Assembly (NCBI GenBank): GCA_013152205.1
Contig: JAADGV010000019.1
Location: 28,939 to 92,938 of the forward strand
Direction of reading: 5' to 3'
Source: Planctomycetota bacterium
GTDB taxonomy: Bacteria; Planctomycetota; Planctomycetia; Pirellulales; Lacipirellulaceae
Length of the DNA: 64,000 nt
Below, piece by piece: positions 54,619-63,145 of the stretch. Position numbers and translations under genes: made by a program. Within the stretch, counting starts at the first letter, position 1. Each line of letters starts with the position of its first letter. The notes below the pieces were generated by a model. It was not told where the DNA came from, searched no databases, and was given only the letters and a program-made list of their open reading frames with translations.

Positions 54619-55578
54619 CTAAGCTTGTTCGAGGCACTTATTAAGGTAATCGCGAGAGCGATTGATTTCTTCAGTAATCGCGGCAGTCGAATCAAGAATT
54701 GGTATGCCGCGCGGGACCGGGTGCATGAAGATTTCGGTATAGCCTTGGAAGCCCGTTTTGAGGAGTTCGAGGAGTATCGGAGCAAAGTCGAGCGGCCCAC
54801 GCCCCGGCATTTGTGTGAGCATTTCGTTTTGAGGAAGTTTCTCGCGAGAGCCTTTGCCGTGCTGCTGAGCGTAGAAGAAGTAAACTTTGGGGCCAACCGC
54901 CCCGGCAAGTTTAGCGATCATGTCTGAGTCTTGCGGCAGATGATGAGGAGCAAAAGCGAGGCCCAGACGATCGGATTTCGCAAGCTCGGCGAACCAGAGA
55001 ATGGAGTCGCGAGAGTGAATCAAATTGTTTGAGTGATTTTCGATAGCAATCGTGCAACCCGTTGCTTCTGCGACTTCGACATGCGGCTTCATTTTTTCGA
55101 CAAAGTCGCCGACTGCTGATTTCAGATCGTCGCCGGTAAGATCTCTTGGACCCCGCGCTGCGCAAACTAACACAACGCCATCGCCGCCGAGTTGCTTTGC
55201 GACGTGCATCTCTTTTTGGAGTTTGAACGGCCCCAAAGCGTAGCTCGTCAGTGTGCCAAGCCGTATGTCGTGTTTGCGAAGTAGCTCGGCAAATCGGTCG
55301 AGGCCCATCTCGTTGATTTGTTCGCGCTGGTTGCCATGAACCTTGGGCCAAATGTCGATGGCCGTAGCGCCGGTTTTCTTCACTTCGGGCAAGATTTCTT
55401 CCAGAGCCGTGTAGCCATACATGGCAGAAGACAGGATGTAATTCAGACGGGGCTTTTTCTTGGAGTCGGCTGCCAACGTAGCTGGCCCGAAGGCTACGGC
55501 TGAAGCCGTCGCGGCGAGCGTCGCACAGAACTGTCGTCGCGAGGGAAGTTCAATCAACTTACTGGCGGGGATAGTCAT
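54619..55578 (-). CDS. Sugar phosphate isomerase/epimerase-type TIM-barrel protein, Tat-exported
   Basis: A protein of 319 residues. N-terminal Tat signal with 'PSRRQFCATLAATASAVAFG'. 'ATAIDIWPKVHGNQREQI', 'LGTLTSYALGPFKLQKEM', 'GCTIAIENHSNNLIHS' (metal-binding Glu and His) and 'YTEIFMHPVPRGIPIL' follow the AP-endonuclease-2/xylose-isomerase-like TIM-barrel order. These proteins are frequent in planctomycete sugar catabolism. It faces the DUF1501 gene tail-to-tail, with repeat R3 in the gap. Confidence 0.88.
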   Translation of the reverse strand: MTIPASKLIELPSRRQFCATLAATASAVAFGPATLAADSKKKPRLNYILSSAMYGYTALEEILPEVKKTGATAIDIWPKVHGNQREQINEMGLDRFAELLRKHDIRLGTLTSYALGPFKLQKEMHVAKQLGGDGVVLVCAARGPRDLTGDDLKSAVGDFVEKMKPHVEVAEATGCTIAIENHSNNLIHSRDSILWFAELAKSDRLGLAFAPHHLPQDSDMIAKLAGAVGPKVYFFYAQQHGKGSREKLPQNEMLTQMPGRGPLDFAPILLELLKTGFQGYTEIFMHPVPRGIPILDSTAAITEEINRSRDYLNKCLEQA

Positions 55579-55726
55579 GGAGGGTTCTCGATTTTCGTTC
55601 TAGTTGACGATTTTGAAAAAACGGAGGTCGAATTCGGAATGCAGAGTTACTACTCCGACCGGTAACGAACTCTCTTCTCCTACTGTGTATTGGGCGGTCT
55701 CGTGTTGAAAATAGCCACAAAAAAAT

Positions 55727-58498
55727 CTAGGGCGTTGTTTCCTTCTCCGTCACCGATAGGGCATTGCCTTCTATCGCCTGGGTAAGCTTCGCTACTAAAC
55801 CGGGTTTCTGCGCTGCTAGATTGTTTTTTTCGTACTCGTCTTCCAGCAGATTATAGAGTTCTGGCTGATCCTCGGGTACGTTGGCTAGGTTCGGAAGAAT
55901 TAGTTTCCAAGGCCCCTTGATTGTCCAGCGGTACTTCAAACTCGCGTCAGGATCTTGCAAGTCGGCGATGTCGTGTGCATAGACATTTCCGAAAAGTTGG
56001 TCGCGAGACTCGGTTGCCGGACGGTCGAGCAGGTTGATGCCGGGCATGGCGTCGGTTGGTTTCATGCCACATGCAGCAAGGATGGTGGGTGCCAAGTCGA
56101 GACTGCTCGCAAGTCGGTTGCTACGCCGCGGCTGTACGTGCCCCGGCCAACGAATCATGATAGGCGTTCGCAAGCCGCCATCGTGGGGCGATCGTTTCGA
56201 TCGAGGCGCATAGCCACTGGCGTCGCGGAGGTTGATCCAACCATTGTCGCACACATAAAGCACCATGGTGTTATCCGACACACCGTGCTGCGCCAACAAA
56301 TCGAGCAGTTGGCCGCAGGTTTCATCGAACCATTCGCACATGGCCCAATACTTGGCGAGGTGGATAGAATCGGTTTTGCCGCGGTATTTCTTGAGTAGTC
56401 GCTCGGGCGGATTATGGGGACGGTGAGGTAAGAACGGAGCATACCAAAGGAAAAACGGTTTTTCGTCGCTGCTGGCCTGCGAGAGAAAATCGTCGATCGG
56501 CGCAAGCCCTTTACGGCCGATCTTCAGACCTTCATCGCCATGACGACCGCCGCGAGCCGGATCGCCATGCGTCATGCCATGAGTAAAACCGCCGCGACGA
56601 AAGCTGCCATGCCACCACTTGCCGGACTGATGCGAAAGGTAACCCTTCTCGCCCAAGAGCCGGGGCAGGGTCGGGACGCTTTCGATGTAGTCGTCCATCT
56701 GAGTTGCCAAAGCAAGGTACGCAGGATCTTTCCACGCTTGGTGAAAGTTCATCCCCTTAGGACGTGCGAGATCGTTGCCGGTGATCATGTGTTGGCGCGG
56801 GTAGAGTCCGGTAATCATGGTCGCCAACGAAGGGCAGCAGAGGCTAGTGGGGACATAGCCACGCGGGAAGACAAGACTTTCGCGGGCCAACCGATCGAGC
56901 CGAGGGGTCTCAATCTGCGGATGGCCCATAAAACCATAGTCGTTCCAAGCTTGATCGTCAGAGATAATCATAACGACGTTGGGCCGTTGGTTTGTGGGAG
57001 GCGATTTTTTTTCTGAAGTGATTGCGACCTTGTGACGGGTCCGAAAAAATCGGTCCATCGACTCAAGGTCAAGTGGCTTGTTGTTCCGGCGACTCCACCA
57101 TTCGTTTTTTCGATTGGCGTCGTAGTTTGGATTTTCAGTAGGCATACGAGCACCGACCGAGGTTCGCCAACCACGAAGCTGCTGCTGAAGTTTCTTGGCC
57201 TGGTCGGGAAGCTGCTCTGCCAGATTGTTGGCCTCGCCCTGGTCTTCGTCGAGGTTGTAGAGTTCAAGGGAGTGGTCGCCGAAGTTTTCGAGAAGCTTCC
57301 ATTTACCTTGCCGAATTGCACCGGCAGGTCGAGCATGGTGGTAATGCGGATAGTGAAAGTAGATGGCATCGCGGTCGAGTGTCGGGGAGGCCTCCGTCAG
57401 AACAGGCACAAGGCTGGCCCCATCAACATCGGGCGTCGAAGTACCGGCGATATCTGCGAGTGTTGGCAGAATATCAGCAGTTGTAGCAGGTTCATTGCAC
57501 TCGCTATCGGCAGAAACTTTGCCGGGCCAGCGGACGATCAGGGGGATACGGATGCCTCCTTCGTACAGAGTGCCTTTTTCGCCGCGCAGGGGGGCGTTGG
57601 AGGTGACCGTCTCGCCAACCGCGGTGTAGATCTTGTGCAAGCCACCATTCTCCGAGGTGAAGATGACGATGGTGTTCTCGGCCAACCCTAGCTCGTCAAG
57701 CTTGCGAGTGATTTGGTCAACGCTGTGGTCGACTTGTTCGATCATCGCCGCGTAGACTGGATGACCGGGGGTGTTACCCGGGTTTGTTTTGTTTTGATAT
57801 TTTTCGATAAGCTGGGGGCGTGCTTCGAGGGGGATATGCACAAGATAGTGAGAAAGAAAAACAAAGAAGGGGCCCGACTGGTTCTCTTCGATGAACTCGA
57901 GAGTCTTGGTTGTCAGGAAATCGGATAAGTAGGTGCCATCTTCGACGGGCGTGGGTGGGTGGGTGTGAAATTTTGGCGCGACATGTCGCCCACGCGAGGT
58001 GATTGCCTGATCGAAACCTTGGTGGCTAGGATGGTACTGAGGGGAACCGCCCAGGTGCCACTTTCCAAAATAACCAGTGGCATAGCCGGCCGGTTTCAGC
58101 GTCTCAGCTAGCGACTGAGTTTCCAGAGGCAAGTGGTCTTCGATAGGCGGCACAATGAGACGCTCGAACGGGCGCCAATGCCCCGGTACAAAATCGGTAA
58201 GGCCCAAGCGAGCCGGGTATTGACCCGATTGCAAACTGGCGCGCGCAGGCGAGCAAACCGGCGCAGCGGCATAGAAGTCAGTAAACCGCATCCCGCCCTT
58301 AGCGAGGCGATCGATGGCCGGGGTTTCATGGAACTGGTTGCCATAGCTTGGCAGATCGGCCCAACCGAGATCATCAATCAGAATGAGGACGACGTTTGGT
58401 GGCTGGGCGGCGAAAACGGTTGCGTTGCCAAATAACACAAGGGCAACGACGCTCAGTAGAAACAGCCCCGGAGTGATTCTATCCGCAGTAAATTTCAT
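55727..58498 (-). CDS. Tandem double-domain sulfatase
   Basis: A protein of 923 residues, twice a normal sulfatase. Signal peptide to about residue 31. Domain 1 (about 34-490): 'VVLILIDDLGWADLPSYGN' (metal Asp pair) and 'VCSPARASLQSGQYPARLG' with formylglycine site Cys82 (CxPxR intact), 'GKWHLGG'. Domain 2 (about 503-915): 'VVMIISDDQAWNDYGFMG', 'SLCCPSLATMITGLYPRQ' (about 550) where the sulfatase Arg is Leu, and 'GKWWHGS'. The start overlaps the upstream sulfatase stop (ATGA), indicating one operon. Domain 1 should be active if a formylglycine-generating enzyme exists; domain 2 lacks the CxPxR Arg and may be altered. Confidence 0.9.
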   Translation of the reverse strand: MKFTADRITPGLFLLSVVALVLFGNATVFAAQPPNVVLILIDDLGWADLPSYGNQFHETPAIDRLAKGGMRFTDFYAAAPVCSPARASLQSGQYPARLGLTDFVPGHWRPFERLIVPPIEDHLPLETQSLAETLKPAGYATGYFGKWHLGGSPQYHPSHQGFDQAITSRGRHVAPKFHTHPPTPVEDGTYLSDFLTTKTLEFIEENQSGPFFVFLSHYLVHIPLEARPQLIEKYQNKTNPGNTPGHPVYAAMIEQVDHSVDQITRKLDELGLAENTIVIFTSENGGLHKIYTAVGETVTSNAPLRGEKGTLYEGGIRIPLIVRWPGKVSADSECNEPATTADILPTLADIAGTSTPDVDGASLVPVLTEASPTLDRDAIYFHYPHYHHARPAGAIRQGKWKLLENFGDHSLELYNLDEDQGEANNLAEQLPDQAKKLQQQLRGWRTSVGARMPTENPNYDANRKNEWWSRRNNKPLDLESMDRFFRTRHKVAITSEKKSPPTNQRPNVVMIISDDQAWNDYGFMGHPQIETPRLDRLARESLVFPRGYVPTSLCCPSLATMITGLYPRQHMITGNDLARPKGMNFHQAWKDPAYLALATQMDDYIESVPTLPRLLGEKGYLSHQSGKWWHGSFRRGGFTHGMTHGDPARGGRHGDEGLKIGRKGLAPIDDFLSQASSDEKPFFLWYAPFLPHRPHNPPERLLKKYRGKTDSIHLAKYWAMCEWFDETCGQLLDLLAQHGVSDNTMVLYVCDNGWINLRDASGYAPRSKRSPHDGGLRTPIMIRWPGHVQPRRSNRLASSLDLAPTILAACGMKPTDAMPGINLLDRPATESRDQLFGNVYAHDIADLQDPDASLKYRWTIKGPWKLILPNLANVPEDQPELYNLLEDEYEKNNLAAQKPGLVAKLTQAIEGNALSVTEKETTP

Positions 58499-59901
58499 TG
58501 ATTTTCCTTAACGAGACGTTGCCAAGCAGCACGTAGTTCAAGCAGCTTTTCCTGGTGAGCGGCCACGGTTGCCAAATTGGCTTCTTCTTGTGGATCGGTT
58601 TCTAAATCAAACAGTTCTTCGTAGACGGGCTCGACCGAAGAGTAGCGGGTATACTTCCAACGCTGGGTACGAACCCCTTCGGTTTGGGCAATGGATGCAT
58701 GTTTGAAGAGATGTTCGTAGAGAAATTCGCTTCGCCACTCGAGGTTCGCCTCTCCTCGCACGAGGGGCAGCATATCACGGCCCTGCATCACTGCGGGGAT
58801 TTCAACCTCGGCGGCAGCCAAAATAGTGGGCGCAAGGTCGACGGTTAAAACCATCTCGTCGGAAGTCGTTCCCCGTCTGCTATTTGGTAAACGAGGATCG
58901 TACACAATCAGCGGCAAGCGAATCGAAGGTTCGTGCATGAACCATTTACCAGCCAAGCCGTGGTCGCCCAGGTAGTAACCATTGTCTGAAGTGAAGATGA
59001 TGATCGTGTTTTTATCGAGTCCTTTGTCGCGAAGCTCCTGAACAATCTTTCCTACGGAGACGTCGATTCCAGAAATTAAACGGTAGTAAGCTTTGACCGA
59101 CTGCTGAAAATTTTCATCCCCATCGAATCGCGACCCCCAGCGACGGCGGGCTTCCGAGTTTTGCAGAAAGGCCGGCAGGCGGGCAAAGTGCTCGGGAGTT
59201 GCCGTCGCAGGCGGAGTGATGTGATCGTCGGCGTAAAGATTTTCAAGGAGCGTGTCGTAGGGAAACTGGGGATCGTGACCATCTTGGCAATGGGGAGCTT
59301 TGTAGCTCACCTGCAAGCAAAAGGGTTTATCGGCGGCTCGCTGGTCAAGAAACTCCAAGGTCTGTCGGGTAATTTTTCGAGTGAGGTGCTCATCATTTTT
59401 TGGGTCGTCGTTTTCGTAGTATCGACCCTGCCCCGAGAAGCCAGCCCAAAAATCGTATTGGTCGGCAGGAACCCGGCCACCAACCCCCCATTTCCCAACA
59501 AAAGCGGTTTGATAACCAGCTTTGCGTACTTGGACAGGAAACGTTTCGGCAAAAGCTTCGTCGCTAAATCGGGTACGGAATCCCCAGATCTTATGACGGC
59601 GTGCGTATTGCCCGCTCAGAATCGTGGCTCGGCTGGTACAGCAAATCGAGGTGGTGCAAAAGCAATTCGTAAAACGAACACCTTGCTGCGCCAGGGCGTC
59701 GAGGTGCGGAGTCTGAATGGTTTGATTGCCCGCAGCACCGAGGGCATCCCAACGCTGGTCGTCGGTTAGCAATAAGATAATGTTGGGTCGTGGCTGTTCG
59801 GCGACCACCACCGAAGCGGCGAGCGAGCAAAGCAACAACACAACCAGAAGAAAACTTGCCGAGAGTAAGAAACCACGCGCTCTTTTTATACCAACCATCA
59901 T
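58495..59901 (-). CDS. Sulfatase, single domain
   Basis: About 468 residues from MMVGIKRARGFLLSASF; the signal peptide ends near residue 34 (SVVVAEQ). 'IILLLTDDQRWDALGAAGNQ' gives the metal site; 'SICCTSRATILSGQYARRH' holds the formylglycine Cys with CxTSR in place of CxPSR, a known variant. 'VGKWGVGG' and 'IIIFTSDNGYYLGDHGL' (metal Asp/Asn) are also intact. AGGA lies about 11 bases before the ATG; the ORF extends to 59979. Exported; substrate probably a sulfated polysaccharide. It leads the sulfatase operon. Confidence 0.9.
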   Translation of the reverse strand: MMVGIKRARGFLLSASFLLVVLLLCSLAASVVVAEQPRPNIILLLTDDQRWDALGAAGNQTIQTPHLDALAQQGVRFTNCFCTTSICCTSRATILSGQYARRHKIWGFRTRFSDEAFAETFPVQVRKAGYQTAFVGKWGVGGRVPADQYDFWAGFSGQGRYYENDDPKNDEHLTRKITRQTLEFLDQRAADKPFCLQVSYKAPHCQDGHDPQFPYDTLLENLYADDHITPPATATPEHFARLPAFLQNSEARRRWGSRFDGDENFQQSVKAYYRLISGIDVSVGKIVQELRDKGLDKNTIIIFTSDNGYYLGDHGLAGKWFMHEPSIRLPLIVYDPRLPNSRRGTTSDEMVLTVDLAPTILAAAEVEIPAVMQGRDMLPLVRGEANLEWRSEFLYEHLFKHASIAQTEGVRTQRWKYTRYSSVEPVYEELFDLETDPQEEANLATVAAHQEKLLELRAAWQRLVKENQ

Positions 59902-60048
59902 TGCAAATGTTATCCTAAGGAGAAATATCTTAGCCAGCCACCGATCACTATCATAAGTAAAAGTAGCCCCGGGGGCCACAACCGCTTTTTAGGTAATATT
60001 TTCAGCTTCCGGTTTCAATACAACGCAAAGAATAAACTCAAAGAAGAT

Positions 60049-60105
60049 TCGTTAGCGGTGTCGGCCACGACACCCTTCCGCAAAACACTCTTGCAAACAG
60101 AAAAC
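60049..60105. repeat. Dispersed repeat R3, copy 3
   Basis: TCGTTAGCGGTGTCGGCCAC, GACACCCTTCCGC, AAAACACTCTTGC, AAACAGAAAA. Confidence 0.65.
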
Positions 60106-60164
60106 GTGTGACGACAAATCCCCAACCGCCGAATCTAGAGCATCTCCTATTTGCGCTCGCCAGC

Positions 60165-60188
60165 TATAGCCCGGCCATCCTGGCCGGA
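60165..60188. repeat. Dispersed hairpin repeat R2, copy 4
   Basis: TATAGCCCGGCCATCCTGGC then CGGA. Perfect stem CCGGCCA/TGGCCGG. Confidence 0.55.
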
Positions 60189-60218
60189 GAAAACCAGAAC
60201 ACTCAACAGTGATCTGCA

Positions 60219-60467
60219 CTAATAGGCCGTAAAAAAACGAGAGTCGGTCCCGCTCCCCCCCACGCGGATTTCAATACGCTTGGCACACCGCGGACAGTTC
60301 CCCGCATAAGCGGTTAGATCATGGTTGAGATAGATACGAGAATAAACATCGCAACAGACAAAATGAACACCCAAAAACTTCCCTTTCCTCTCCTCCGAGG
60401 CCGATTTCGAAGCCTCCGAGCGGCCATCGGAACTCGTAAGGTCAAGTTGTCGTCCATTTTCTGACAT
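60219..60467 (-). CDS. Conserved small planctomycete protein, 82 aa
   Basis: Acidic, Ser-rich first 30 residues, then 'FLGVHFVCCDVYSRIYLNHD', 'LTAYAGNCPRCAKRIEIRVG' and the C-terminal 'GTDSRFFTAY'. Four Cys (CC, CxxC) suggest a small zinc-binding fold. The ordered C-terminus points to a real conserved protein, which I recognise as a common planctomycete hypothetical without known function. Confidence 0.7.
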   Translation of the reverse strand: MSENGRQLDLTSSDGRSEASKSASEERKGKFLGVHFVCCDVYSRIYLNHDLTAYAGNCPRCAKRIEIRVGGSGTDSRFFTAY

Positions 60468-60565
60468 CTTTACAAAACCTGATCGGGTAAATGAATCGGC
60501 GAGTTACTGAGAGCAGAACCCATTATATTTTACCGCCCCGCGACCGCAATGCCACAGACTCCCTT

Positions 60566-60628
60566 CATAGCTGCCGGCGGAAGCCGCAGTTCGTCCAGTC
60601 TCACCCCACAGCTCGCGTCTACGGCTAG
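60566..60628. repeat. Dispersed repeat R1, diverged full copy
   Basis: CATAGCTGCCGGCGGAAGCC then GCAGTTC; the second half CCCCACAGCTCGCGTCTACG then GCTAG. The second arm matches R1 copies poorly in part. Confidence 0.5.
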
Positions 60629-60660
60629 CACCGACCTTGCAATCACTCACCAGGACATTC

Positions 60661-60784
60661 AAAAAATAGATAAGCCACAGAGAACACCGAGGACATGGAG
60701 AATCCCGTAATTCCAGTACTCTGGGTTCTCGGTGTTCTCTGTGGCTAGATCCTTATCGGGCCGAATTTATGACTTTGCAATCGT
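60661..60784. repeat. Repeat R4, uninterrupted copy
   Basis: GATAAGCCACAGAGAACACC and its inverted arm GGTTCTCGGTGTTCTCTGTG enclose a short loop; the unit ends TGACTTTGCAATC. The related copy at 38881-39125 carries an insertion. Confidence 0.65.
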
Positions 60785-60911
60785 CCTGACCACTCACCTG
60801 CGAACCTTGACGCCACTCAGGGCGTCCAGTAAACTAAGCCCACAGAAGGTCGATGTGCGTTTTTCCGCCTTTTGGCATGAAATCAGAGTCATTAAACAAG
60901 AAAAAAATCGA

Positions 60912-60971
60912 ATGCTCGCTGCGTCCCTATTATCCCTGCTCCTACTACTGCTACCCAAGAATGGGAATTAG
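60912..60971 (+). CDS. Leucine-rich leader peptide upstream of leuA (attenuator)
   Basis: A 19-codon ORF: MLAASLLSLLLLLLPKNGN, with nine Leu codons, six of them consecutive, and the rare-type TTA/CTA codons in the run. It lies 202 bp upstream of the leuA start, followed by a competing hairpin pair and a T-run terminator. This is the classical structure of leucine-dependent transcription attenuation: ribosome stalling at the Leu codons when charged tRNA-Leu is scarce would favour the antiterminator. The upstream region has only a weak SD (AAGAAA). Confidence 0.75.
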   Translation: MLAASLLSLLLLLLPKNGN

Positions 60972-61037
60972 GGTTTCTACGGACATCGAAAAGATTACGA
61001 AAGCAACCCTGAGGCCCCCCGGCTTCGGGGTTTTTTT
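60971..61037 (+). promoter_or_regulatory. Leu attenuator: antiterminator and terminator region
   Basis: GGGTT (60971-60975) can pair with AACCC (61005-61009) to form an alternative stem. The terminator is CCCCGGCTTCGGGG (61017-61030) followed by seven T (61031-61037), and its upstream arm lies immediately after AACCC. The two stems are close enough to compete through flanking bases. The exact pairing is inferred. Confidence 0.6.
61012..61037 (+). terminator. Attenuator terminator hairpin before leuA
   Basis: CCCCGGCTTCGGGG stem-loop with T-run of seven. It lies about 137 bp upstream of the leuA ATG. Confidence 0.75.
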
Positions 61038-61050
61038 GTTGGGGCATAGC

Positions 61051-61114
61051 CATTAGCAATCAACACCATTAGCAATCAACACCATTAGCAATCAACACCA
61101 TTAGCAATCAACCT
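61051..61114. repeat. Tandem repeat, 16-bp unit, four copies
   Basis: CATTAGCAATCAACAC is repeated exactly three times and ends with a fourth copy that changes in the last base, just before CTCAGG. It lies between the attenuator and the leuA start. It is not CRISPR: the copies are contiguous with no spacers. Confidence 0.9.
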
Positions 61115-61173
61115 CAGGGCTGACTGACGTTTCACTCATTATCTCCCAATAACACTAGATCGCTCTATCTACT

Positions 61174-62727
61174 ATGTCTACTTCAAGCGAACCACGGCAG
61201 ATAACTATCTTCGACACCACGTTGCGCGACGGCGAGCAATCGCCCGGCTGCAGTATGAATCTGAGCGAAAAGCTTGAGATCGCTCAAACTCTCGCCGACC
61301 TTGGCGTCAACGTCATCGAAGCCGGTTTTCCGATCACCTCGATCGGAGATTTCGAGGCCGTGCGAGAAATCGCCAAAAGCATCTCCGGCTCGACCATCTG
61401 TGGTTTGGCCCGTTGCCGCGAACAAGACGTCGACCGCGCATGGGAAGCTCTCAAGCACGGCACCGATGTGCGAATTCATGTGTTTCTTGCGACAAGCGCC
61501 ATCCATCGCGAATTCAAATTGAAGATGGACAAACAAGAGATCATTCGCCGCGCCGTCCAAAGCGTTAAGCGAGCCAAAAGCTACTGCGAGAATATCGAGT
61601 TCTCGCCCGAAGACGCCGCCCGCACCGAAGCCGACTTCCTTTGCGAAGTCGTCGAAGCCACGATCGCGGCCGGAGCCACCACCGTCAACATTCCCGATAC
61701 CGTCGGCTACGCCACCCCGGCCCACTTTGCCGGAGTGATCGACAATCTCATGAATCGCGTCCCCAACATCGATCAAGCGACCGTCAGCGTACATTGCCAC
61801 AACGACCTCGGCTTGGCCGTCGCCAACAGCTTGGCAGCCATCGAACATGGCGCCGGCCAAATCGAGTGTACGATCAACGGCATCGGAGAACGCGCAGGCA
61901 ACTGCTCGCTCGAAGAAGTCGTCATGGCAATACGCACCCGCAACGACTACTACAACGTGAGAACAAGCATAAACACGCCCCGCTTGGTCCCCGCCAGCCG
62001 ATTGGTTTCCAGCACCACCGGCATGTTGCTTCAGCGCAACAAAGCGATCGTTGGCCGCAACGCATTTGCTCACGAAGCCGGCATCCATCAGGACGGCATG
62101 TTGAAAGAACGCACAACCTACGAAATCATGCGTCCCGAAGACGTTGGTTTTACTCAAACCGACCTTGTTTTGGGCAAGCACAGCGGCCGCGCTGCACTCG
62201 CCGACCGCACTCGCGCGTTGGGCTATCACCTCAGCGACGAACAACTTGCAGCCATCTTCGACGACTTCAAAAAATTGGCCGACAAGAAAAAAGAAATCTA
62301 CGATGGCGATATTTCGGCGTTGATCGAACAACGCAACACGCAGATCGCCGACCAATGGCAGTTTGTCTCCTACAACATACAAGCCACCAGCGGCCAAACG
62401 CCAGCGGTGACTCTCACCCTAGCACGCGGCGATCAGCAACACACCAGCTCCAAAAATTGCGGCGACGGTCCCTTAGACGCCTTGTTCCGAGCCATTGAAG
62501 AAATCACCGACACCACCGTAGTCGTGCGTGATTTCCGCGTACAAAGTGCGACACGAGGCAAAGACGCCCAGGGCGAGTCAACTGTCGAAGTCGAGTACCA
62601 AGGCCAACTCTACCGAGGCCGAGGCGTATCAACCGACACCGTCGAAGCAGGCACCAGAGCGTTTCTCAACGCAATCAACCGAATAGAAATCGGCACCAGC
62701 CAAGTCAACCGACAAGATACCATTTAG
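61174..62727 (+). CDS. leuA: 2-isopropylmalate synthase
   Basis: A protein of 517 residues. Catalytic TIM barrel: 'IFDTTLRDGEQSPGCSMNLS' (about 10-29), 'EFSPEDAARTEADFL' and 'VHCHNDLGLAVANSLAAIEH' (metal His pair, about 206-225), 'TINGIGERAGNCSLEEVVM'. The C-terminal LeuA regulatory domain (about 380-505, ending 'GAGT'-like 'AGTRAFLNAINRIE') binds leucine for feedback inhibition. It is the first step of leucine synthesis. The gene is preceded by the leader peptide and terminator described above. Confidence 0.96.
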   Translation: MSTSSEPRQITIFDTTLRDGEQSPGCSMNLSEKLEIAQTLADLGVNVIEAGFPITSIGDFEAVREIAKSISGSTICGLARCREQDVDRAWEALKHGTDVRIHVFLATSAIHREFKLKMDKQEIIRRAVQSVKRAKSYCENIEFSPEDAARTEADFLCEVVEATIAAGATTVNIPDTVGYATPAHFAGVIDNLMNRVPNIDQATVSVHCHNDLGLAVANSLAAIEHGAGQIECTINGIGERAGNCSLEEVVMAIRTRNDYYNVRTSINTPRLVPASRLVSSTTGMLLQRNKAIVGRNAFAHEAGIHQDGMLKERTTYEIMRPEDVGFTQTDLVLGKHSGRAALADRTRALGYHLSDEQLAAIFDDFKKLADKKKEIYDGDISALIEQRNTQIADQWQFVSYNIQATSGQTPAVTLTLARGDQQHTSSKNCGDGPLDALFRAIEEITDTTVVVRDFRVQSATRGKDAQGESTVEVEYQGQLYRGRGVSTDTVEAGTRAFLNAINRIEIGTSQVNRQDTI

Positions 62728-62823
62728 AGAAACCAACGTGTCAAGAACATTTGTTGGCCGCCCCCTAGGGGACCACGAAACAAATTTTTGCAGTTGAAAT
62801 TGTGCCACAACTTCTGAGACAAT

Positions 62824-63074
62824 AGCGATTAGCTTTCAGCCGTTAGCGATCAAATTTTTCGTCATTCGTCATTCAGATTTCGTCATTCACCGCGCCCAAA
62901 TGGACAATATTTTTCACTTCCGCACTCCAAATTCCGCATTCCGCACTCAATATTGTCCACCCCAATGGGGCCCCCAGCAATTCGTGCCAAAACTAACCCC
63001 ACAAACACTACGATAGAAGCACCAACCCACACAATTTTGTCCAATAAAGTCCCCCAGCCGCTCGCGGCTTAGCC
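62824..63074 (-). repeat. 250-bp duplicated block, copy 2 (inverted)
   Basis: The reverse complement of 27900-28152 with scattered changes. It starts AGCGATTAGCTTTCAGCCGT and ends GGCTTAGCC. In this copy AATATTGTCC appears twice, and GGAATTTGGAGTGCGGAA is present in its complement. It lies downstream of leuA. Confidence 0.75.
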
Positions 63075-63084
63075 AAAACAACAA

Positions 63085-63142
63085 CCGTTAGCGGTGTCGG
63101 CAACGACATCCCCCCGCAAAGCACTCATGCAAACAGAAAAAC
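63085..63142. repeat. Dispersed repeat R3, copy 4
   Basis: CCGTTAGCGGTGTCGGCAAC, GACATCCCCCCGC, AAAGCACTCATGC, AAACAGAAAAA. Only 11 bp from the block above. Confidence 0.65.
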
Positions 63143-63145
63143 GCC

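Larger units (their letters stand above)
59902..60218. other. Intergenic region with repeats R3 and R2
   Basis: 317 bp without a gene. R3 copy at 60049-60105 and R2 copy at 60165-60188. Confidence 0.5.
60468..60911. other. Intergenic region upstream of leuA leader
   Basis: 444 bp holding R1 (60566-60628) and R4 (60661-60784), and the presumed leu promoter in the last 120 bp. Confidence 0.45.

Noticed and set aside
61051..61114. Possible CRISPR-like repeats
   Set aside because: The 16-bp units are contiguous without spacers and no cas gene is near; this is a simple tandem repeat.
61183..62397. 404-aa ORF antisense to leuA
   Set aside because: It lies entirely opposite a clear leuA gene and its composition is that of a mirrored coding frame; no ribosome-binding site and no family resemblance.
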